From positions 35,421,001-35,485,000 of the forward strand of contig JAYKKT010000090.1 in the NCBI GenBank assembly GCA_036023115.1: a DNA stretch of 64,000 bases, read 5' to 3'. A program made the translations under genes and the position numbers. The notes beneath the pieces were generated by a model. The model was not told the origin of the DNA. It saw only the letters and a program-made list of their open reading frames with translations, and did no database searches. The DNA comes from Brasenia schreberi (Eukaryota > Streptophyta > Magnoliopsida > Nymphaeales > Cabombaceae). Positions 10,864 through 24,428 of the stretch are shown here, one piece after another (the first letter of the stretch is position 1; each line of letters opens with the position of its first letter).

Positions 10864-12585
10864 GAGTTGGGTATATTACCTCGATGCCTCGTGCTTGGTC
10901 GAGATATTTGATATTTCTTTGGCCGGAAGAGGAACCTTATAAAACCAGGCAATCTCTGCATCATTAATTGTGGATTGGGTCGGGCCCCCATGGATCGAAA
11001 CCCTCAAACTTCTCACCTTATTTGTTGGCCTCTTCGTTCTGTGTTTTCAAATGAAAAGCATATTTTGTCCCTTAAGGTGGACATAAACGTGGACTCTTAG
11101 AGTCGTGATCACGTTGTTTCTAAAATTGCTGGCAATTTAGTATATTGGATCTGTCCTCCAATCGTGTTAATTTCTTGTTTGAATAAAAAACATGTCTACT
11201 TGAACCAAGACCCACTCTTTCTTGCCACTTTGAGAGGTGGCGGCAAGGTGAGGGCTGCTCTAAATGAATATTAATGGAAAAGCTTACAGGAGCATACAAA
11301 CAACAACTAAGCCTTTTCCCATATTAGACAGGGCAAAGCTTATAGGAGCATAGGTAAAAATATTGGTTGTATGTTATTATATCTTTCATGTGGGTTGAAA
11401 CTTACCCAACAATGAATTTCGCTACCTTAGGACTGTTATAGTTACGGCTGCTATTCACTAGGGCTTCGGTCGCCGACTCTCCTGTCATCGGGTCACCAAC
11501 TTCCTTGATCTTCCGGCACTGAACCGGTGTCAACCCATACATGATCTTATGACTTCATGGAGACTTGTGTTTTGGTAAACAATCGTCTGAACCTGGTCAC
11601 TATGACCTCCTTTGTGGGAAGGCATCCCTTCTCACTAAGTTATCGGCTTTTATTTAGTAGGTAATATCGATCAAGCTACCGCGAAGGCTACTAACTTAAA
11701 AGTAGAGAACAAATTTAAGAAATGACCCTAAATCTTTGTGTATTTACTCTTATTAGAATTATTTGGGATTTAGAGGTGAAAAAAATAATTTTATCTAATA
11801 TATAAAATATTTATATGTAGTATTTTATAAGCTGAATTTTAAAAAAAGAGAGAATTCTAAACCCCGTTTGACATTTTCTTTCAGTTGAAAGTTCAACGGC
11901 ACGGGTCACTTACCCTGGGAAATCCTGTAACGTCGTTTCATAAAACGTTGTTCTCTTTGCAAGTACAACAAAGGCACCTCAATAATAACAAAAGAGGGTG
12001 TGTTGTGTAATAACCTAAAAAGGTAGGTAGATATCTGTGGAAAATCTTCTCATCCTAAGAGATGAGGTAATATGTAAAATTCATATATAAGGCAGTGATT
12101 AACAAATATTGAAACCGGCATTGCAACTAGGCCCGCATATAATGTACCCGCACATGCAGTTTAAAGAAGTCTGTCGTCATATTATCCTTTTCTTGTTTAC
12201 GTCATCTCTCCTTTTTTCCCCCACTTGCCCAGTCATGGCCAAAAGAGTGAATGCTAGAACTTGAATCGATCTTTTTGGGTTCGAGCCGAGCTGAAGTTGC
12301 TGCTAAGCCGTGTTAGAGTTCGTATACTCGGGTCGAGCAGCTGGAGAGGCATGACCCGACTACGGAACAAAGCAATGTAATTGAAAACGATGACAAGAAA
12401 AGAAGAGGCAAGAGAACGCAATGTAAATCAAAGCACGCAGGACCTGCAAACCCTAGTATGATTTTATATCAGCAATCCGACCTAAGTGAGATCAAATGGA
12501 TTAGATTAGATAGTACGTACAAGATCTAACCCAATTCACACTTTGGGTCCATTTTGAAGACCCACACATGATCTAGGTCAGGATA
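10861..12585. other. Non-coding except a small RTE footprint
   Basis: No gene recognised. It contains the 38-bp RTE insertion listed separately. At 12280-12350 there are GAGCCGAGCTG-like words of the kind seen at the left edge. Confidence 0.5.
11279..11352 (-). mobile_element. 38-bp RTE LINE tail (minus) with 18-bp target duplication
   Basis: The insert 11297-11334 (CAACAACTAAGCCTTTTCCC, then ATATTAGACAGGG) matches the extreme 3' end of the RTE element at 62.9 kb, in minus orientation. It is flanked by AAAGCTTACAGGAGCATA (11279-11296) and AAAGCTTATAGGAGCATA (11335-11352), 18 bp with one mismatch. Confidence 0.85.
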
Positions 12586-12862
12586 TATATATATATATAT
12601 ATATTCATACATATGTATAAAATGTATGTATATATATATATATATGTACATATACACACACATATATGTGTGTAGGAAAGATTGTATTCGTGCTTCGGTC
12701 CATTATATGTCTATGCAATTAGACCCAGAAACTTGAACTTCAAGTTAGATATATATATATATGTACATATACACACATATATATGTGTGTAGGAAAGATT
12801 GTATTTGTGCTTCGGTCCATTATATGTCTATGCAATTAGACCCAGAAACTTGAACTTCAAGT

Positions 12863-12892
<30 letters not shown>
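12583..12892. repeat. 117-bp tandem duplication bounded by (AT)n
   Basis: The word AGGAAAGATTGTATT and the following ~75 bases (TGCTTCGGTCC, CAATTAGACCCAGAAACTTG) occur at 12674 and again at 12791, a period of 117. Each unit is preceded by TATATGTACATATACACACA and followed by an AT tract. Expansion of the AT/AC tract may have driven the duplication. Confidence 0.9.
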
Positions 12893-12893
<1 letters not shown>

Positions 12894-14204
12894 TATAATA
12901 TACATTAATATTTCTTCCAAGTGGGCTCCAAGTCAACATGGACCCAACAACTATTGTCGGGTCACTTTTGCAAGACCCAGACCCGATCCACGTCGTCTAA
13001 CTCCGGACCCAAAGGTGAACTTTTCGTGTCTGGTCGAAAATGGAACCCCTACCCTCAACCCTGGGACATGAATTCCACGAAGGGATGTTGACATGGAATC
13101 AACTTTTTGTATTGGAAATAACTTGAATGAGCTCACCAAAGTCCAAATGGTTTGAGTGGTTGAGAATTAAATTCATGAAAGATCGTATATCACTCTCTTC
13201 AGTGAATGGGTCCTAAATGTGAACCGGATATGCTCTTCTTAATTGGATTGAGCAGTGAGTACCGTTCGCGGATCGACTTTGAACTCATCAAGCTGCCACC
13301 CCCACTGCCGTGAATCGGACCGCCGTTCTTGATTGTCGTGAGTTACACATGCAAGAGAATCAAACTCACCACCCCGTCTTATGGTGATTATTGATTGGTA
13401 GAAAAACCTAATCCTATCGCCTTTTGTCTTTTTCATTCATGTTTAACCATTACTTTTGTTTGTATTACTTTTATTTGTATAATATAAGTATAATTTAAAA
13501 AAGTTGATGATCGAATATGAGTAAGCAGCTCATCACTGTTCACTTGTTCATCTACCGTAAAACTGTTTGAAAGTTCTTTTTAGACTTCTTCATCAATCTA
13601 ATGGGTACCAACAGGTGGGGTTGCAATCCAGTGCCAGTCTTATCCATATAATACATGCAATTTGGTGGCCGTGTCATGTCTTCTTCTATTTATGTCAGTA
13701 ACAGTTCAACTTAAATACTACCTAGTCTTTTACTTTGGGTGGACAAGAACACAAGGTTTCTCAATCAAACAGGATTTTGTGTCTTAAGTGTGGTTTTATC
13801 GTGTTCGTGCTAAAAACGGGAAAACTTGAAGACGGCCTTTTTCTTCCATGTGCATGGCTTTTCTGGATCGACCCGTGTCGATTTTCGTGTCAAGTCTTCT
13901 ATTGTCAGCACTACCCACAGGTCAAATTCGATGGCTAAGGACGACTGGTAACTCCCGGTTTATCCTCTGCCCATCGATTGAAAACACCGTTTTAATTAGA
14001 AATTTAAAACATTTACGCGAAGCCCTTGAAAAAATAACTATTTACATAGGAAGACATAAACCCAGATGTCTCATTTAAGGGTCAACATATAACTCTATCA
14101 AGTGCTTGATTTATGCAAAAGTCTTACCTAATATTGCAGGAGGATCCTAGGATCGAAGATCACGGGAAGCATTTTGGCACTTAATATCATTGCTTACCTC
14201 TACG

Positions 14205-14206
<2 letters not shown>
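12893..14206. other. Non-coding, nothing recognised
   Basis: No gene. Short open frames have no plausible domain. Confidence 0.5.

Positions 14207-14276
<70 letters not shown>
14207..14276. repeat. (TA)35 microsatellite
   Basis: A 70-base uninterrupted TA run. Confidence 0.98.
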
Positions 14277-14279
<3 letters not shown>

Positions 14280-15640
14280 TGAAAAGCTACGTTTTTTAAC
14301 TAAATAACAATAACGTAAAATAGATTGTAAACATTTCTTGTCGTTAGCCTGAATATAGTAGAGAGAGAGAAATCTTACTATATGAATCTTGTATTGAGGA
14401 TAGGCATAAAAATAAAGAAAGCTTGTAAGGATTAGCTTCGAGACACCTTTGTATTTGGAGTATGCACAAGTGTATCATATGTGACAAGAAAGTATCTTTG
14501 TATTTCGACCTTTTGTTACAACTAGCGTAACTATTCCTTGTAACCCTCAAAATATTTCGGAAAATAATTCCAAGAGTTGAACTGTGAGAAATATGATAAA
14601 AACCATTAATAGTTGTGTCTACATACATTATAACGATCATGCTATTTTTTTTTTACGGTTCTGAAAACCATCGGTAATTGTTGAAAATATTTTTCAGTGG
14701 TTGCGTGCCTCAATTTCAGAGGTTTGAAACCGTCGAAAATGTTTTACTTTTTGCCGGCCGTTCTTTTGGTTATTACCGACTATTTCCAACTACCGAAAAT
14801 AGTTTTTATAAACAAACCACTTAATCTCTAATCCTAAATCCTCTTTCTTTCTATCTTGATTTTGTGATGAGTAAATCTTATTGTTGGTGACTAAGGTAAC
14901 AATCTCTCTCTATACTCTCTAGTTAATATCTAATTGTCTCTTTTTGCCTTTCTCATTGATTCTCTCCTTCCATAATTTCTTTCTTGTTCCTTTCTTATTG
15001 CTTTTCCTTTTTATGGAAGGTGGGTAAAAGTCCGAGTTGCAATAGTGGTCGTATATGATCTGTTGAAAATTTCACTGAAGTACATTATCCTCATTTTTTT
15101 TTGTAGGATATTGTCCAAAATTAGATAGGTGAATCATCCTATTGAACTAATAAACTCCATCAAATTAGGAAAAATTTGGGAATTGGATTGAGTGTTTCTA
15201 CTAAGAGCACTTAAGCCAACAAAGTGTATTGAGCACCCAATACGATAAGAAGAAAGAGTTTAGCGCATATTGGGAGTCAACGCACTCAGACTTCATCAAT
15301 GCAAAATCGAGTGATATTATTAGAGGGCATCTTTGAGGATATGTCTTACAAACTTGACAATATAGTAAATAGAATAGACACTCAAGTAAATCTCATATAC
15401 ATAGACACTCAAGTAAATCTCATATACTACAATGATATATATATATGTATATTATTTATGTTGATTTTTGTTATAACATGAAATATAACATATTAAATCA
15501 TGATAATTTATGTCTTAGACGATCTCACTGACAATTTTAAGACACGAATTGAGATCTTTACAACTAGGCACTCAAAGGTGACCTTACTGCTTCGGAGTGG
15601 TTTTAGGTTTCTTCTTTTGGTCTAAAGCACTCTTATTCCC
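14277..15640. other. Non-coding upstream region
   Basis: No gene recognised. At 14655-14815 repeated ACGGTTCTGAAAACC / GAAACCGTCGAAAAT words suggest the end of an old DNA transposon, but I cannot bound it. Confidence 0.4.
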
Positions 15641-15770
15641 GAAGCCTGTACTGACCTCGCTTAATCCAGTTCGAGTGGGTCGGCACACTACTTGCAAGAT
15701 TCGAACTGGGGACCTTGCTTAAGGGAACAATTGCAGCACCACTTGAACCAACTAAGCGTTGAACCACTGT
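15641..15770 (-). mobile_element. tRNA-derived SINE, minus strand, upstream of the PDI gene
   Basis: On the minus strand the order is AACGCTTAGTTGGTTCAAGT (A-box region), then CAGTTCGAATCTTGC (good B box), then a C-rich body with GGTCAGTACAGGC. It lies about 260 bases upstream of the PDI start codon. Confidence 0.7.
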
Positions 15771-15883
15771 TTCTATTCTGAAAGAGAACTTAATTTGGAA
15801 TGCCGTTTGTAAATATGGATCTAGTTTGCTGTTGATATATAAAATCCTCCCAAGAAATACAAAGGAAACTTGCATTTTCTCAC

Positions 15884-15924
15884 CCAATTTTAACAAAATT
15901 TGCGTTTACCGGTCTAGACGTGGT
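15884..15924 (+). promoter_or_regulatory. Candidate ER-stress-type elements upstream of PDI
   Basis: CCAAT at 15884-15888 and AGACGTGG at 15917-15924 lie 110-150 bases before the PDI start codon. The second differs by one base from the TGACGTGG core bound by ER-stress bZIP factors. The assignment rests on motif likeness and gene function only. Confidence 0.3.
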
Positions 15925-16032
15925 CTGGGATAGAAATACTTGGATTGGAAAGAAATCTTTTCTCCTCTATGCTCTCCCCTCTTCGTCTTTTTTTATAGGA
16001 GAGAGCAGAGAGAGAGAGAGAGACAGAGCGAG

Positions 16033-19000
16033 ATGGCGAGGGCTAGGGTTTTGAGTTGCAGCGTCGTCTTCGCCTTCGTTCTGTGCGTCACGCTTGCGTC
16101 AGCTGACGGAGAGGCGCCCGCACCGGAATCCGTACTGACTCTCGACCACTCCAATTTCACGGAGACGGTTAAGAAGCACGATTTCATCGTAGTCGAGTTC
16201 TACGCCCCTTGGTATATCCTTCAGATCTTCGTTCCTTGCACTTTATTTCCCATTGTTTTCCTTTTTTTCAAAGCGTTCTCTCGACCTCTATTTTTTCCCT
16301 CGAAATCCAGTCCCCTTGCTACTTAGATCGGATTTTGTTGGTGATGAGACTTGTTTTTTTCCGGATAAACTTTTTCTGCAGTTCTAACGAGCGACGTTAA
16401 GTTGACCTGTGGAAGCGAAGGGTTATTATGTAGAATGATGATGTTGCTTTGTGGAAAAATTGAACCTGTTTGGTTTGATATACTTAATATTGTGTACAAC
16501 GGCGGTCTTAAGTTGAGATTATAGATCTCGTGATACTTGCATCGTTTATGCTTTTCCATATAGTTGTGACCGCATTAGTGTCGATCTTGTTTCGTTGACT
16601 AACTAGCTTCCCGTGAATCCTTTTGCGGTTTCCATGACGTTTTTGGTAGTCCGAGAGTTCGCCTATTTCTTGGCTTCTAACCATTTTACTGTTCTGTATG
16701 AAATGCATTTTGACGAACGCTGCCACCTAAAAAAATTTACGCTCAAGTGGTACGAGAGGAAGGGGACCAAATGTAAATTATAGAGATGAAATCTTTCTTT
16801 TTCGGACTTTTTTAGATCTTCAGATTCTTGTGCTTTAAAGTTCAATGATTTCGGTTCTAACTGATATTTATCGGTAGAAGTGAGTGCAATGAGAAAAGAA
16901 CATCGTTTCCGTAAGGGATTAAACAAAAGTTTAACCAAAAGAGATTAATCATAAAATCGTCCTTTTCTTCTCTATTTAGATGTTGGACCTGACATTTTCT
17001 TTTCCAAACAGGTGCGGTCATTGTAAGAATCTTGCACCAGAGGTAACCATGAACCTTGTTACTCCTTGCGTAAAATTTTCTTGAATTAGTTACTTGAATC
17101 TGCATCTTTCTCATGTTTGACATTTAACTGTGAGGATTAGGTTCTTATGCCTTTCTCTCTTTTCCAAATTTCAGTATGAGAAAGCTGCAACTATTCTAAA
17201 ACATCACGTTCCTCCTATCGTTCTTGCAAAAGTTGATGCGAATGAGGAAGCAAATAAACCGCTTGCTACTGAATATGAGGTCAGAGGTTTCCCTACCCTT
17301 AAAATCCTAAGAAATGGAGGAGCAAGTATTCAGGAGTACAAGGGTCCAAGGCAAGCTGATGGCATAGTTGAACATCTAAAGAAACAAGCTGGTCCTGCAT
17401 CAGTTGAGATAAAATCTGTTGAGGAAGCTGGGGATCTTATAGGTGATAAGAAGGTTTTCATTGTAAGTACTCATTTTTGGCTTGGTTTCTTCTTTTCTGG
17501 CAAAAATGTTGCTTGTTTGTTAAGTTCCTCATTGTCATTACGATACTGGTATTTATGCTGATTTATACTTATCCATTTAGGTTGGAGTCTTTTCTGAATA
17601 CTCTGGTGAGGAGTACGAAAATTTCACTGCCTTAGCAGAAAAGTTACGGCCTGACTATGATTTTGGTCATACATTGGATGCTAAACTCCTTCCCCATGCG
17701 GATGCTGCCTTGAAAGTGCCTGCTGTTAGGCTATTCAAGCCATTTGATGAACTTTTCGTTGACTTCCAGGTTGCTTTTGACCCTTGATAGTAATAACCAC
17801 CTTGCTCCACTACTTTTTCCAGTTTTCAACTTCTAAAGCTCCATTTAGTTTCTACATCGTGAAATTCCAAGGGCACAATGACTGGTAAATTTTCTTTTCT
17901 GCTAACAAGACCCTACAATTATTATTATGTATGCAGGATTTCCATGTTGATGCACTGGAGAAGTTTGTGGAGGAAGCTAGTGTTCCCATTGTGACTTTCT
18001 TCAATAATGATCCAAGCAGCCATCCTTATGTTATAAAATTTTTTAACAACAACAATGCTAAGGTAAGAGGGCTGCTTAGCTTCAAATGTTGATCTAGTTT
18101 TAAACGTATGTTTGAATTAAAGTGGAGTTATTAGGTAATGGAAAAGGCTTAGATATTGCTGATATGTTATCAAAGACGGAGCATTTATGTTCCGTTCTCA
18201 ATCTGGTCCATTGAGTACTTGATCCATCGTCTATGAGCACATGAGAACACAGTGACCGCTGTTAACAATAGTTCGGCAATATTCTTTACCTTTTCTTTTC
18301 AAATATTTAATGTCAAAAACTAGGTTTTTTTGTGTGCCATCTCAAACCTTCTACAATTTTTTCTTAGTTCACATATATTCTGCGATTTCCTTGCTTATTT
18401 TAGTTTAAGGACCCTCTTCAAAATCCTTTATTCTATTTAATAAAATATCATAAAAAAATTCTGATAGTATGTTCGAGATTTTCTTATCCAGAATTCTGAC
18501 CGAGCACAATTGGTGGAGATATTCTAAATGAAATCAGTGTTTCACACAAATGACGCACATATTACAATCAATAAATTGATAATTCATTTCATGTTTGAGA
18601 ATACCCTTCCTGGAGCATCTGTTTTAGTTTTTGGTTCTTAACTCAGTTTCATATGCTGAAGTATCTTCCAGGCTTTTGTCAAATCTCTTCAATAGTGCTT
18701 TTTAAACTTCGGGAACACTAAATGATTGTTTTCATATACAGATCATTCAAAGTTCTGGCCTTACCTTTGTTGCTTTTTGTTCGTGGTATCCTTATTTGGG
18801 GTTTTCACTCTTTCTGTTTTTGCGTCCAATGCTCTTGTTAAGTATTTGAAATAAATGTCATTATCATTTTGATAGGCTTACATGAATATCTTTCTGAGGT
18901 TCCTGGTGGCATGATTCTAGCACTATTTGTGGTGCTTGATTCTCAAAGCATATGATGTGGTGTCAGGAACTATTTTCTGACAGCACTAAGTGGTCGTTTG

Positions 19001-21979
19001 CATTATTGGTTGTTTCAATATCCTTACACTAGGATTTTAGGTCAAAGCTTTTGCAATCACTCTTTTGTCTTGTTTATCTGGCTTCCGAAATATGTGAAGT
19101 TTACCTATCCCTGCATATGTGCTCGCTAAATAGATGATAATGCTGTCAATATTCATATTCTGCTACTGAGAGTAACTCCAGAAGAACCTGGTAGACCATC
19201 AACTGAACTTATTATCCATTTGTTTGTGCAATGGAATTCTGTTTTCCTGTCATGTAAGCTCCACCACATGTTGCACGTGTTACATCATCGTGTTAGTTTC
19301 TCAGCTTGCTGTTTTCTTTCCTAGGTGAATCTCGTTGTTTAACTTTGTCACAAGTTTTTGTTTGACAACATCACATTGTTATAACATACATCTATGGCTT
19401 TTGGTTGGTAGGCTATGCTCTTTGTGAATGTCAGTAGTGAAAAATTTGAGAATTTCAAGTTGAAATATCAAATTACTGCTGAAGAGTACAAAGGAAAGGG
19501 TGTCAGCTTTTTGCTTGGTGATCTTGATGCTAGTCAAGGGGCTTTTCAGGTGGTTATCCTTTTTCTATTGTATTTGTCTAAGAATACACATTTATGCACT
19601 GTCTATTTCCTTCTCCTGCATAACACATTCATACCGGCAATTTTCTGTAAGCAGTATTTCGGTCTAAAAGAAGATGATGTTCCTCTGATCATCATACAAA
19701 CTGTGGATGGCGAGAAGTTTCTGAAGGCTAAGGTTGAACCAGATGATATTGCATCTTGGGTGAAAGACTACAATGTTAGTGATGTCTTTTCCCTTGTCTC
19801 GTGTCTTTGAGGATCTAGGTCACTTGCACCCTTTGGTGTGAGTTTGTGCTCAGTTTTCTTAATTCTTGCTGTCAATGTTTTGGCAATTACTAGTCTGTAT
19901 GTGGTCTTATTGCATTTGACATTTTAATACGGTTGTTTATATGTGTCATAATACACAAGTTTATTTTATGTGCGTATTTGCAGGAAGGCCATCTGACAGC
20001 ATTCAGAAAATCTGAACCCATTCCAGAAGCCAACAATGAACCTGTTAAAGTTGTAGTTGGAGATAGTCTTCAAGATTTTGTCTTTAAGTCAGGAAAGAAT
20101 GGTAAGGATCATCCACTGTTTGCTTTCATGATAAAAAAAATTGAATCTGTTAATGATTCATTCCTGCAGCTTCAAGCTCTGTTGTATATGGGAATCTCCA
20201 TTATGGTTTCATTGCTTTTCATGGCTCAGTTTCCTTGCCGATATTATTTGCTTATATACGCTATCTGAAAGTGATTTTGTTTACATAATTTATAATAGTA
20301 CAAGCACTTGTGTCGTAGTTGTGCCTTCAGAGCGTGACGCTTATGCAGCATGGTGCACAACTAGGTCAGACACACTCATGCACGTATCTGTGTGCATGTG
20401 TTCTTGTGGTGCTATTTCTGTCACCTGCTGGCACATCCATTTAAAATTTTCTTTATTGTGTCTTTGAGGAAATCCCACAAGGTTCGTTTGCTAGTAATTA
20501 GCTTCTAATGACCCACTTCTGATCAGTTGGCAGATTTTCAAATCCCTTAAAATTCAACAGCCTAGTGAGTTCTGTGAACCTACACGTGTTATCTTGTGAA
20601 ACCATGTTTTTCCTCCAAAAAACCATGGATCTAAAGGTTGAACAGGGTTGCTGGAGATATGTACGAGTGTGGATTACTACCTCATCTGCACCATACCCAA
20701 AATGGCACAGTTGTCAAAAGTTAAAAACTTAATACTGTATTTAATCATGGATTTTCACTATTCTGATTTAATATGATCTTGATACAAAGTTATCAAGATG
20801 GTTCTAAAAGATTACTTCTAGGCAAATCAACAAAATGGACAGGCAAAGGAAGTTGCACAGGGAGTTATGGTTCTCCTGTCTATTGGCTCAACTCAAAGGT
20901 CTCAGATTTGAAGGAGGGCCCAAATTTGATACCCAGGGTAAGCATCTTGTGCGGTTGGGTTGGGTCTGCTTAACCCTTCATTGCCAATCAGAAAGAGAAA
21001 GGAACTGCGGAAGAGTTGATGATGGATAGAATGAAATACTTGTCCGAGTGGCGGCATTAGTATAAGGCAGATTCTTCCTTTTGATAGGCAAGCAAGTTTG
21101 TGAAACCCTTACCAGATGCACACTCAGGTACTGAACGCCTGATGACATCCTGTCAGAGGGCCAACCCTTAGCCAGTTGGCCATGACCCTTTTTGTGTGTT
21201 TATTTTTATTAGTGCTGCTTCCACAAGATAGAGACAAATGGTTAGTACGTGGATGATTGCATCATTTATTCATGAGAATGATTACAGCATCCAATTGAAA
21301 ATGCTGTTAGTTGCATGCTCACTGGAGTAAGAAGTAGACGTGAGAAGTGGTGCATGAATTCTGACACAATAAGCATGCTAGAAAACACCTCCCGACTTGG
21401 AGAGTTAATTGTTAAGCATATGACTGAAGGTGCAAGCAGGACTAATCAGAGGTAGTTGGAAGTATTGTAAAGAAGTAGGAAATCCCTTGTTTATTGTAAA
21501 TGTACTTTTAAGCCATTTTTTTATTGTTTTGAAATATTCTGTTGCTTGTCTTTTGTAGTGCTACTCGAGTTCTATGCACCTTGGTGTGGGCACTGCAAAC
21601 AACTAGCTCCAATTTTGGAAGAAGTGGCCTTGTTCTTTGAAAGTGATTCGGATGTAGTAATCGCCAAGCTTGTAAGTTTCCTTTTCCCTCACAAAGGTAA
21701 CAATTTTCTTTTCCTTTAGAAAGTTCTCTCTGCATTTTGTAATTGCCTTGACTGGTTTTGATCTTATTCTAGGATGCAACTGCGAATGATTACCCAACAA
21801 GTACATTCGATGTTAAGGGTTACCCTACACTTTACTTTTATTCCGCCAATGGCAAGCTGGTGCAGTATGAAGGGGATAGAACAAAAGAGCCAATCATTGA
21901 TTTTATTCAAAAGAACAAAGATGGGGTCTCACAACCTGAACCAGTAGAGGAGGACTTACCAGTAAAAGATGAACTATGA
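16033..21979 (+). CDS. PDIL1: Protein disulfide isomerase, a-b-b'-a' type, KDEL-ended, 10 exons, 502 aa
   Basis: Forms, breaks and rearranges disulfides in secretory proteins in the ER lumen. Exons that join in frame: 16033-16211, 17012-17042, 17175-17462, 17581-17769, 17937-18062, 19412-19549, 19655-19774, 19984-20101, 21559-21671, 21773-21979. Residues 1-24 form a signal peptide ([14 protein letters not shown]). Domain a has the active site APWCGHC with C61 and C64. Redox-inactive b and b' follow (about 140-365), then domain a' with a second CGHC (C406, C409), an acidic tail and C-terminal KDEL retention signal. An N-F-T glycosylation sequon is at 41-43. Length matches the classical plant PDIL1-1/1-2 type; it lacks the long acidic N-terminal extension of the 1-3/1-4 type. 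Two introns split the first active-site region. Intron 8 (1.46 kb) holds two SINEs. No disabling lesion seen. A GA microsatellite occupies the 5' leader. Confidence 0.97.
20840..20995 (+). mobile_element. Probable SINE in PDI intron 8
   Basis: CAGGGAGTTATGGTTCTCC resembles a tRNA head, CAAATTTGATACCCAGGG a B box, and the tail reads GGGTCTGCTTAACCC. It is in the same orientation as the gene. Confidence 0.55.
21100..21192 (-). mobile_element. SINE family 1 in PDI intron 8, antisense
   Basis: CCCTTACCAGATGCACACTC, GGTACTGAACGCCTG and TAGCCAGTTGGCCATGACCC follow the same order as the minus-strand SINE at 249-350. It is antisense to the host gene. Confidence 0.75.
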
Positions 21980-24202
21980 TGTAAGTTTCCAAGTTCTTCG
22001 CCAGTATTTGTGCCAATGGTGGTTGCTTAGTAACTTGTGCTGTTTGAACATCGAACATTTGTGGTTCTTCATCAAAACGTGACTTGGGTATTGCTTTGGT
22101 ATAAAGTATCATGTACCATACCTGGGTCCATATTGTTAGTACTCAGATAACGAGTTTGGTACAAGATGTGTTCCATCTTGACGCCCCTACTGTATCTTGC
22201 TGTGGATTTTAAAGATCTGCGTAAATGCAGGTATGCATTATTACATTTAACTAAAAAACAATCCTCTATTACATGCATATCTAGGTTATTGTCAAGTTGC
22301 TAATTTAGCATACTGCTGAATTCCTCCGTTTTAGAGGGGCTGGAATTGGATAAAGTTTTCTTGTGAAATCATCAACATGGTTAGTGTATTATTTACTTTT
22401 ATTTTGTCTTGCTTAATAGCCATCAAATAGTTTGAAATCACAGCCCCATAATCTGGTGGTTTTGAGAAAAAGGTGTCATGTGATTATCATGGAATATTCA
22501 TACAATAAATTTTTTTCTTGAAACTTTGGGGGACTATAACCATCGCATTCAGAGAAAGGGTGTCATATGATTGAAACATGGTTTTCTAATGCATACACCG
22601 TCCAACCAATTATCATAAAACTATGGGCACCCGATAATGCACAAAGAGTGCGCAACATTTGGAATCATTTATTTTGTGGAAACTGTTGCTAGTGCAAATG
22701 TTTTGCCGCAATAGCTGCATAAAATTGTTAAATTCTGATTATGTTGAGAATTTCATTTGGAATCAGGCTTTATATGGCAACACCACTCTTATAACATGTT
22801 CTGCTATCGTTATGTAGGATATCCGTTATTTTCATGTGCAAAGCATATGAAACTTAGCTTCATAAGTTGCTAGAGAATTAAATTAATATGACCGTTGACA
22901 CCGCTTCTGTAGTCTTCCGCTCAGCAGAAACTGGCACTGGTAGAGGACACTCGCTTCTAACCACAGTGTAGTAGACATCGTATTGTGTTCTTTATATAGC
23001 TGATACATCTGATATGGTTTGTATAAAAGCGGTTTCTAAACCAGCTGCTGGATTTAAACTAGGTAAACTCCAGTCAGTATATCAAGGTCATTATCTAACT
23101 TGATATGTTGATGTAGGTTCGGTGTACAAAAATTGGATATGATCTCTGGTTCATGTCTGTGCTAGTCTCTGTCAAATTTTATGTTCTGTTTCTGCCGTTC
23201 TCCTTTTCCAGTTTATGATAAGCACCATAAATTGTGAATTAGATTATGTTGAAATATGTTCTTTTAAATGGCTCCAAATGCTCTGCTGAAATCACTTTCT
23301 ATCTGTTGTCTTTTTCCTTTTTCTGCTGCAAATTTTGGATGCGAACTCCAACCAGTTGAAGGAGGTTGATCAGGGGATGTATTGATGGTTTTTGATACAA
23401 GTAACTTATCTCATTGACGGGCACGGGATACATCTCTGAAGGTTTTCCCCTGCATGCACTCAAGGGGGGAATACGAATAACTTATTATCAATAAATGGGT
23501 GAATGGTTTACGAGTTTTAGTTAGGGTAATGTTTTCGGGTATGTGTAAACTATTTTATTCACCCTATCGAGATATTGTATTTTGTTTCTTTTGCAGTTAA
23601 TCCGGTAGTTTTTCTTTTCCCTGTTATAGCCGAATGGTTTATGCCTTGAGCACTTTCCTGTCTGAACTCTGGGAGACTTAATCATCTTCATTATATGAAT
23701 GGTGTATGGTCTGCAATTTTTCCTTTTCCAGCACAAGCTGAAGATTGTGTTTTCACGCGTTGAGGCATAACTAGAATTAAGCTTTATGTATTTATCTTTA
23801 AATCATCAATACTCTACCTTTATTTATTTTTTCTGAACAGCCAAATGTTAGTATGCCTTATTCATCTTGAGAAATTCACTTGGAAGTTGGTGAATTCTCG
23901 CAGGTTGTCTATAATGTTGGTACGTCGACGTCTCATTTAAGAATCAGAGTGCTCCTCTGATTTTGTTGGCTGTTGCCATTTTTCACGCTGACAAGTTGGC
24001 CCAAAATCGGTCAGTGCGACAGATGGCAACACGCATGTAGGCTGTGTAGCTGTGTCAGGTAGAACCAAGTATGCTACTTAAGGGTTCAATCATAAATGGC
24101 TAGTAAACCCTTACCTTCCTTACAGACGGACTAATTTGGAAGTCGAGTGATACCTTCGAAATCAAAGTGGTACAATAAAAGCATTTCATTTATCAGGATG
24201 CA
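21980..24202 (+). other. PDI 3' UTR and downstream non-coding
   Basis: T-rich sequence without coding potential. AATAAA words at about 22504 and 23490 are possible poly(A) signals, but neither is decisive. Confidence 0.5.
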
Positions 24203-24405
24203 GTGCACTTGGTTACGGGGTTTGCTCATAAACACCTTCTACTTGAAGGCGTTGAGTTCGATACCCTCGCTGGGCAAAGCGTTACAACAGGAGGCCAAAG
24301 CAGTCCTCCCCTAGGAGTGAGCGAAGGAAGGAGCCTCAGGGTTTATGCTTCGGAGAGGCAACACTGTCTCAACTTGGTGAAGGGTTTGATTCATGCATCA
24401 AAATA
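24203..24405 (+). mobile_element. Probable long tRNA-derived SINE
   Basis: CACTTGGTTACGGGGTTTGC (A-box region) and GTTGAGTTCGATACCCTCGC (good B box) are followed by a ~130-base body with GGCTTCGG-like words (TATGCTTCGGAGAGGC). A family-2 SINE starts only about 25 bases downstream. Confidence 0.6.
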
Positions 24406-24428
24406 ACATAAATAAGTACCAAAAGCAT

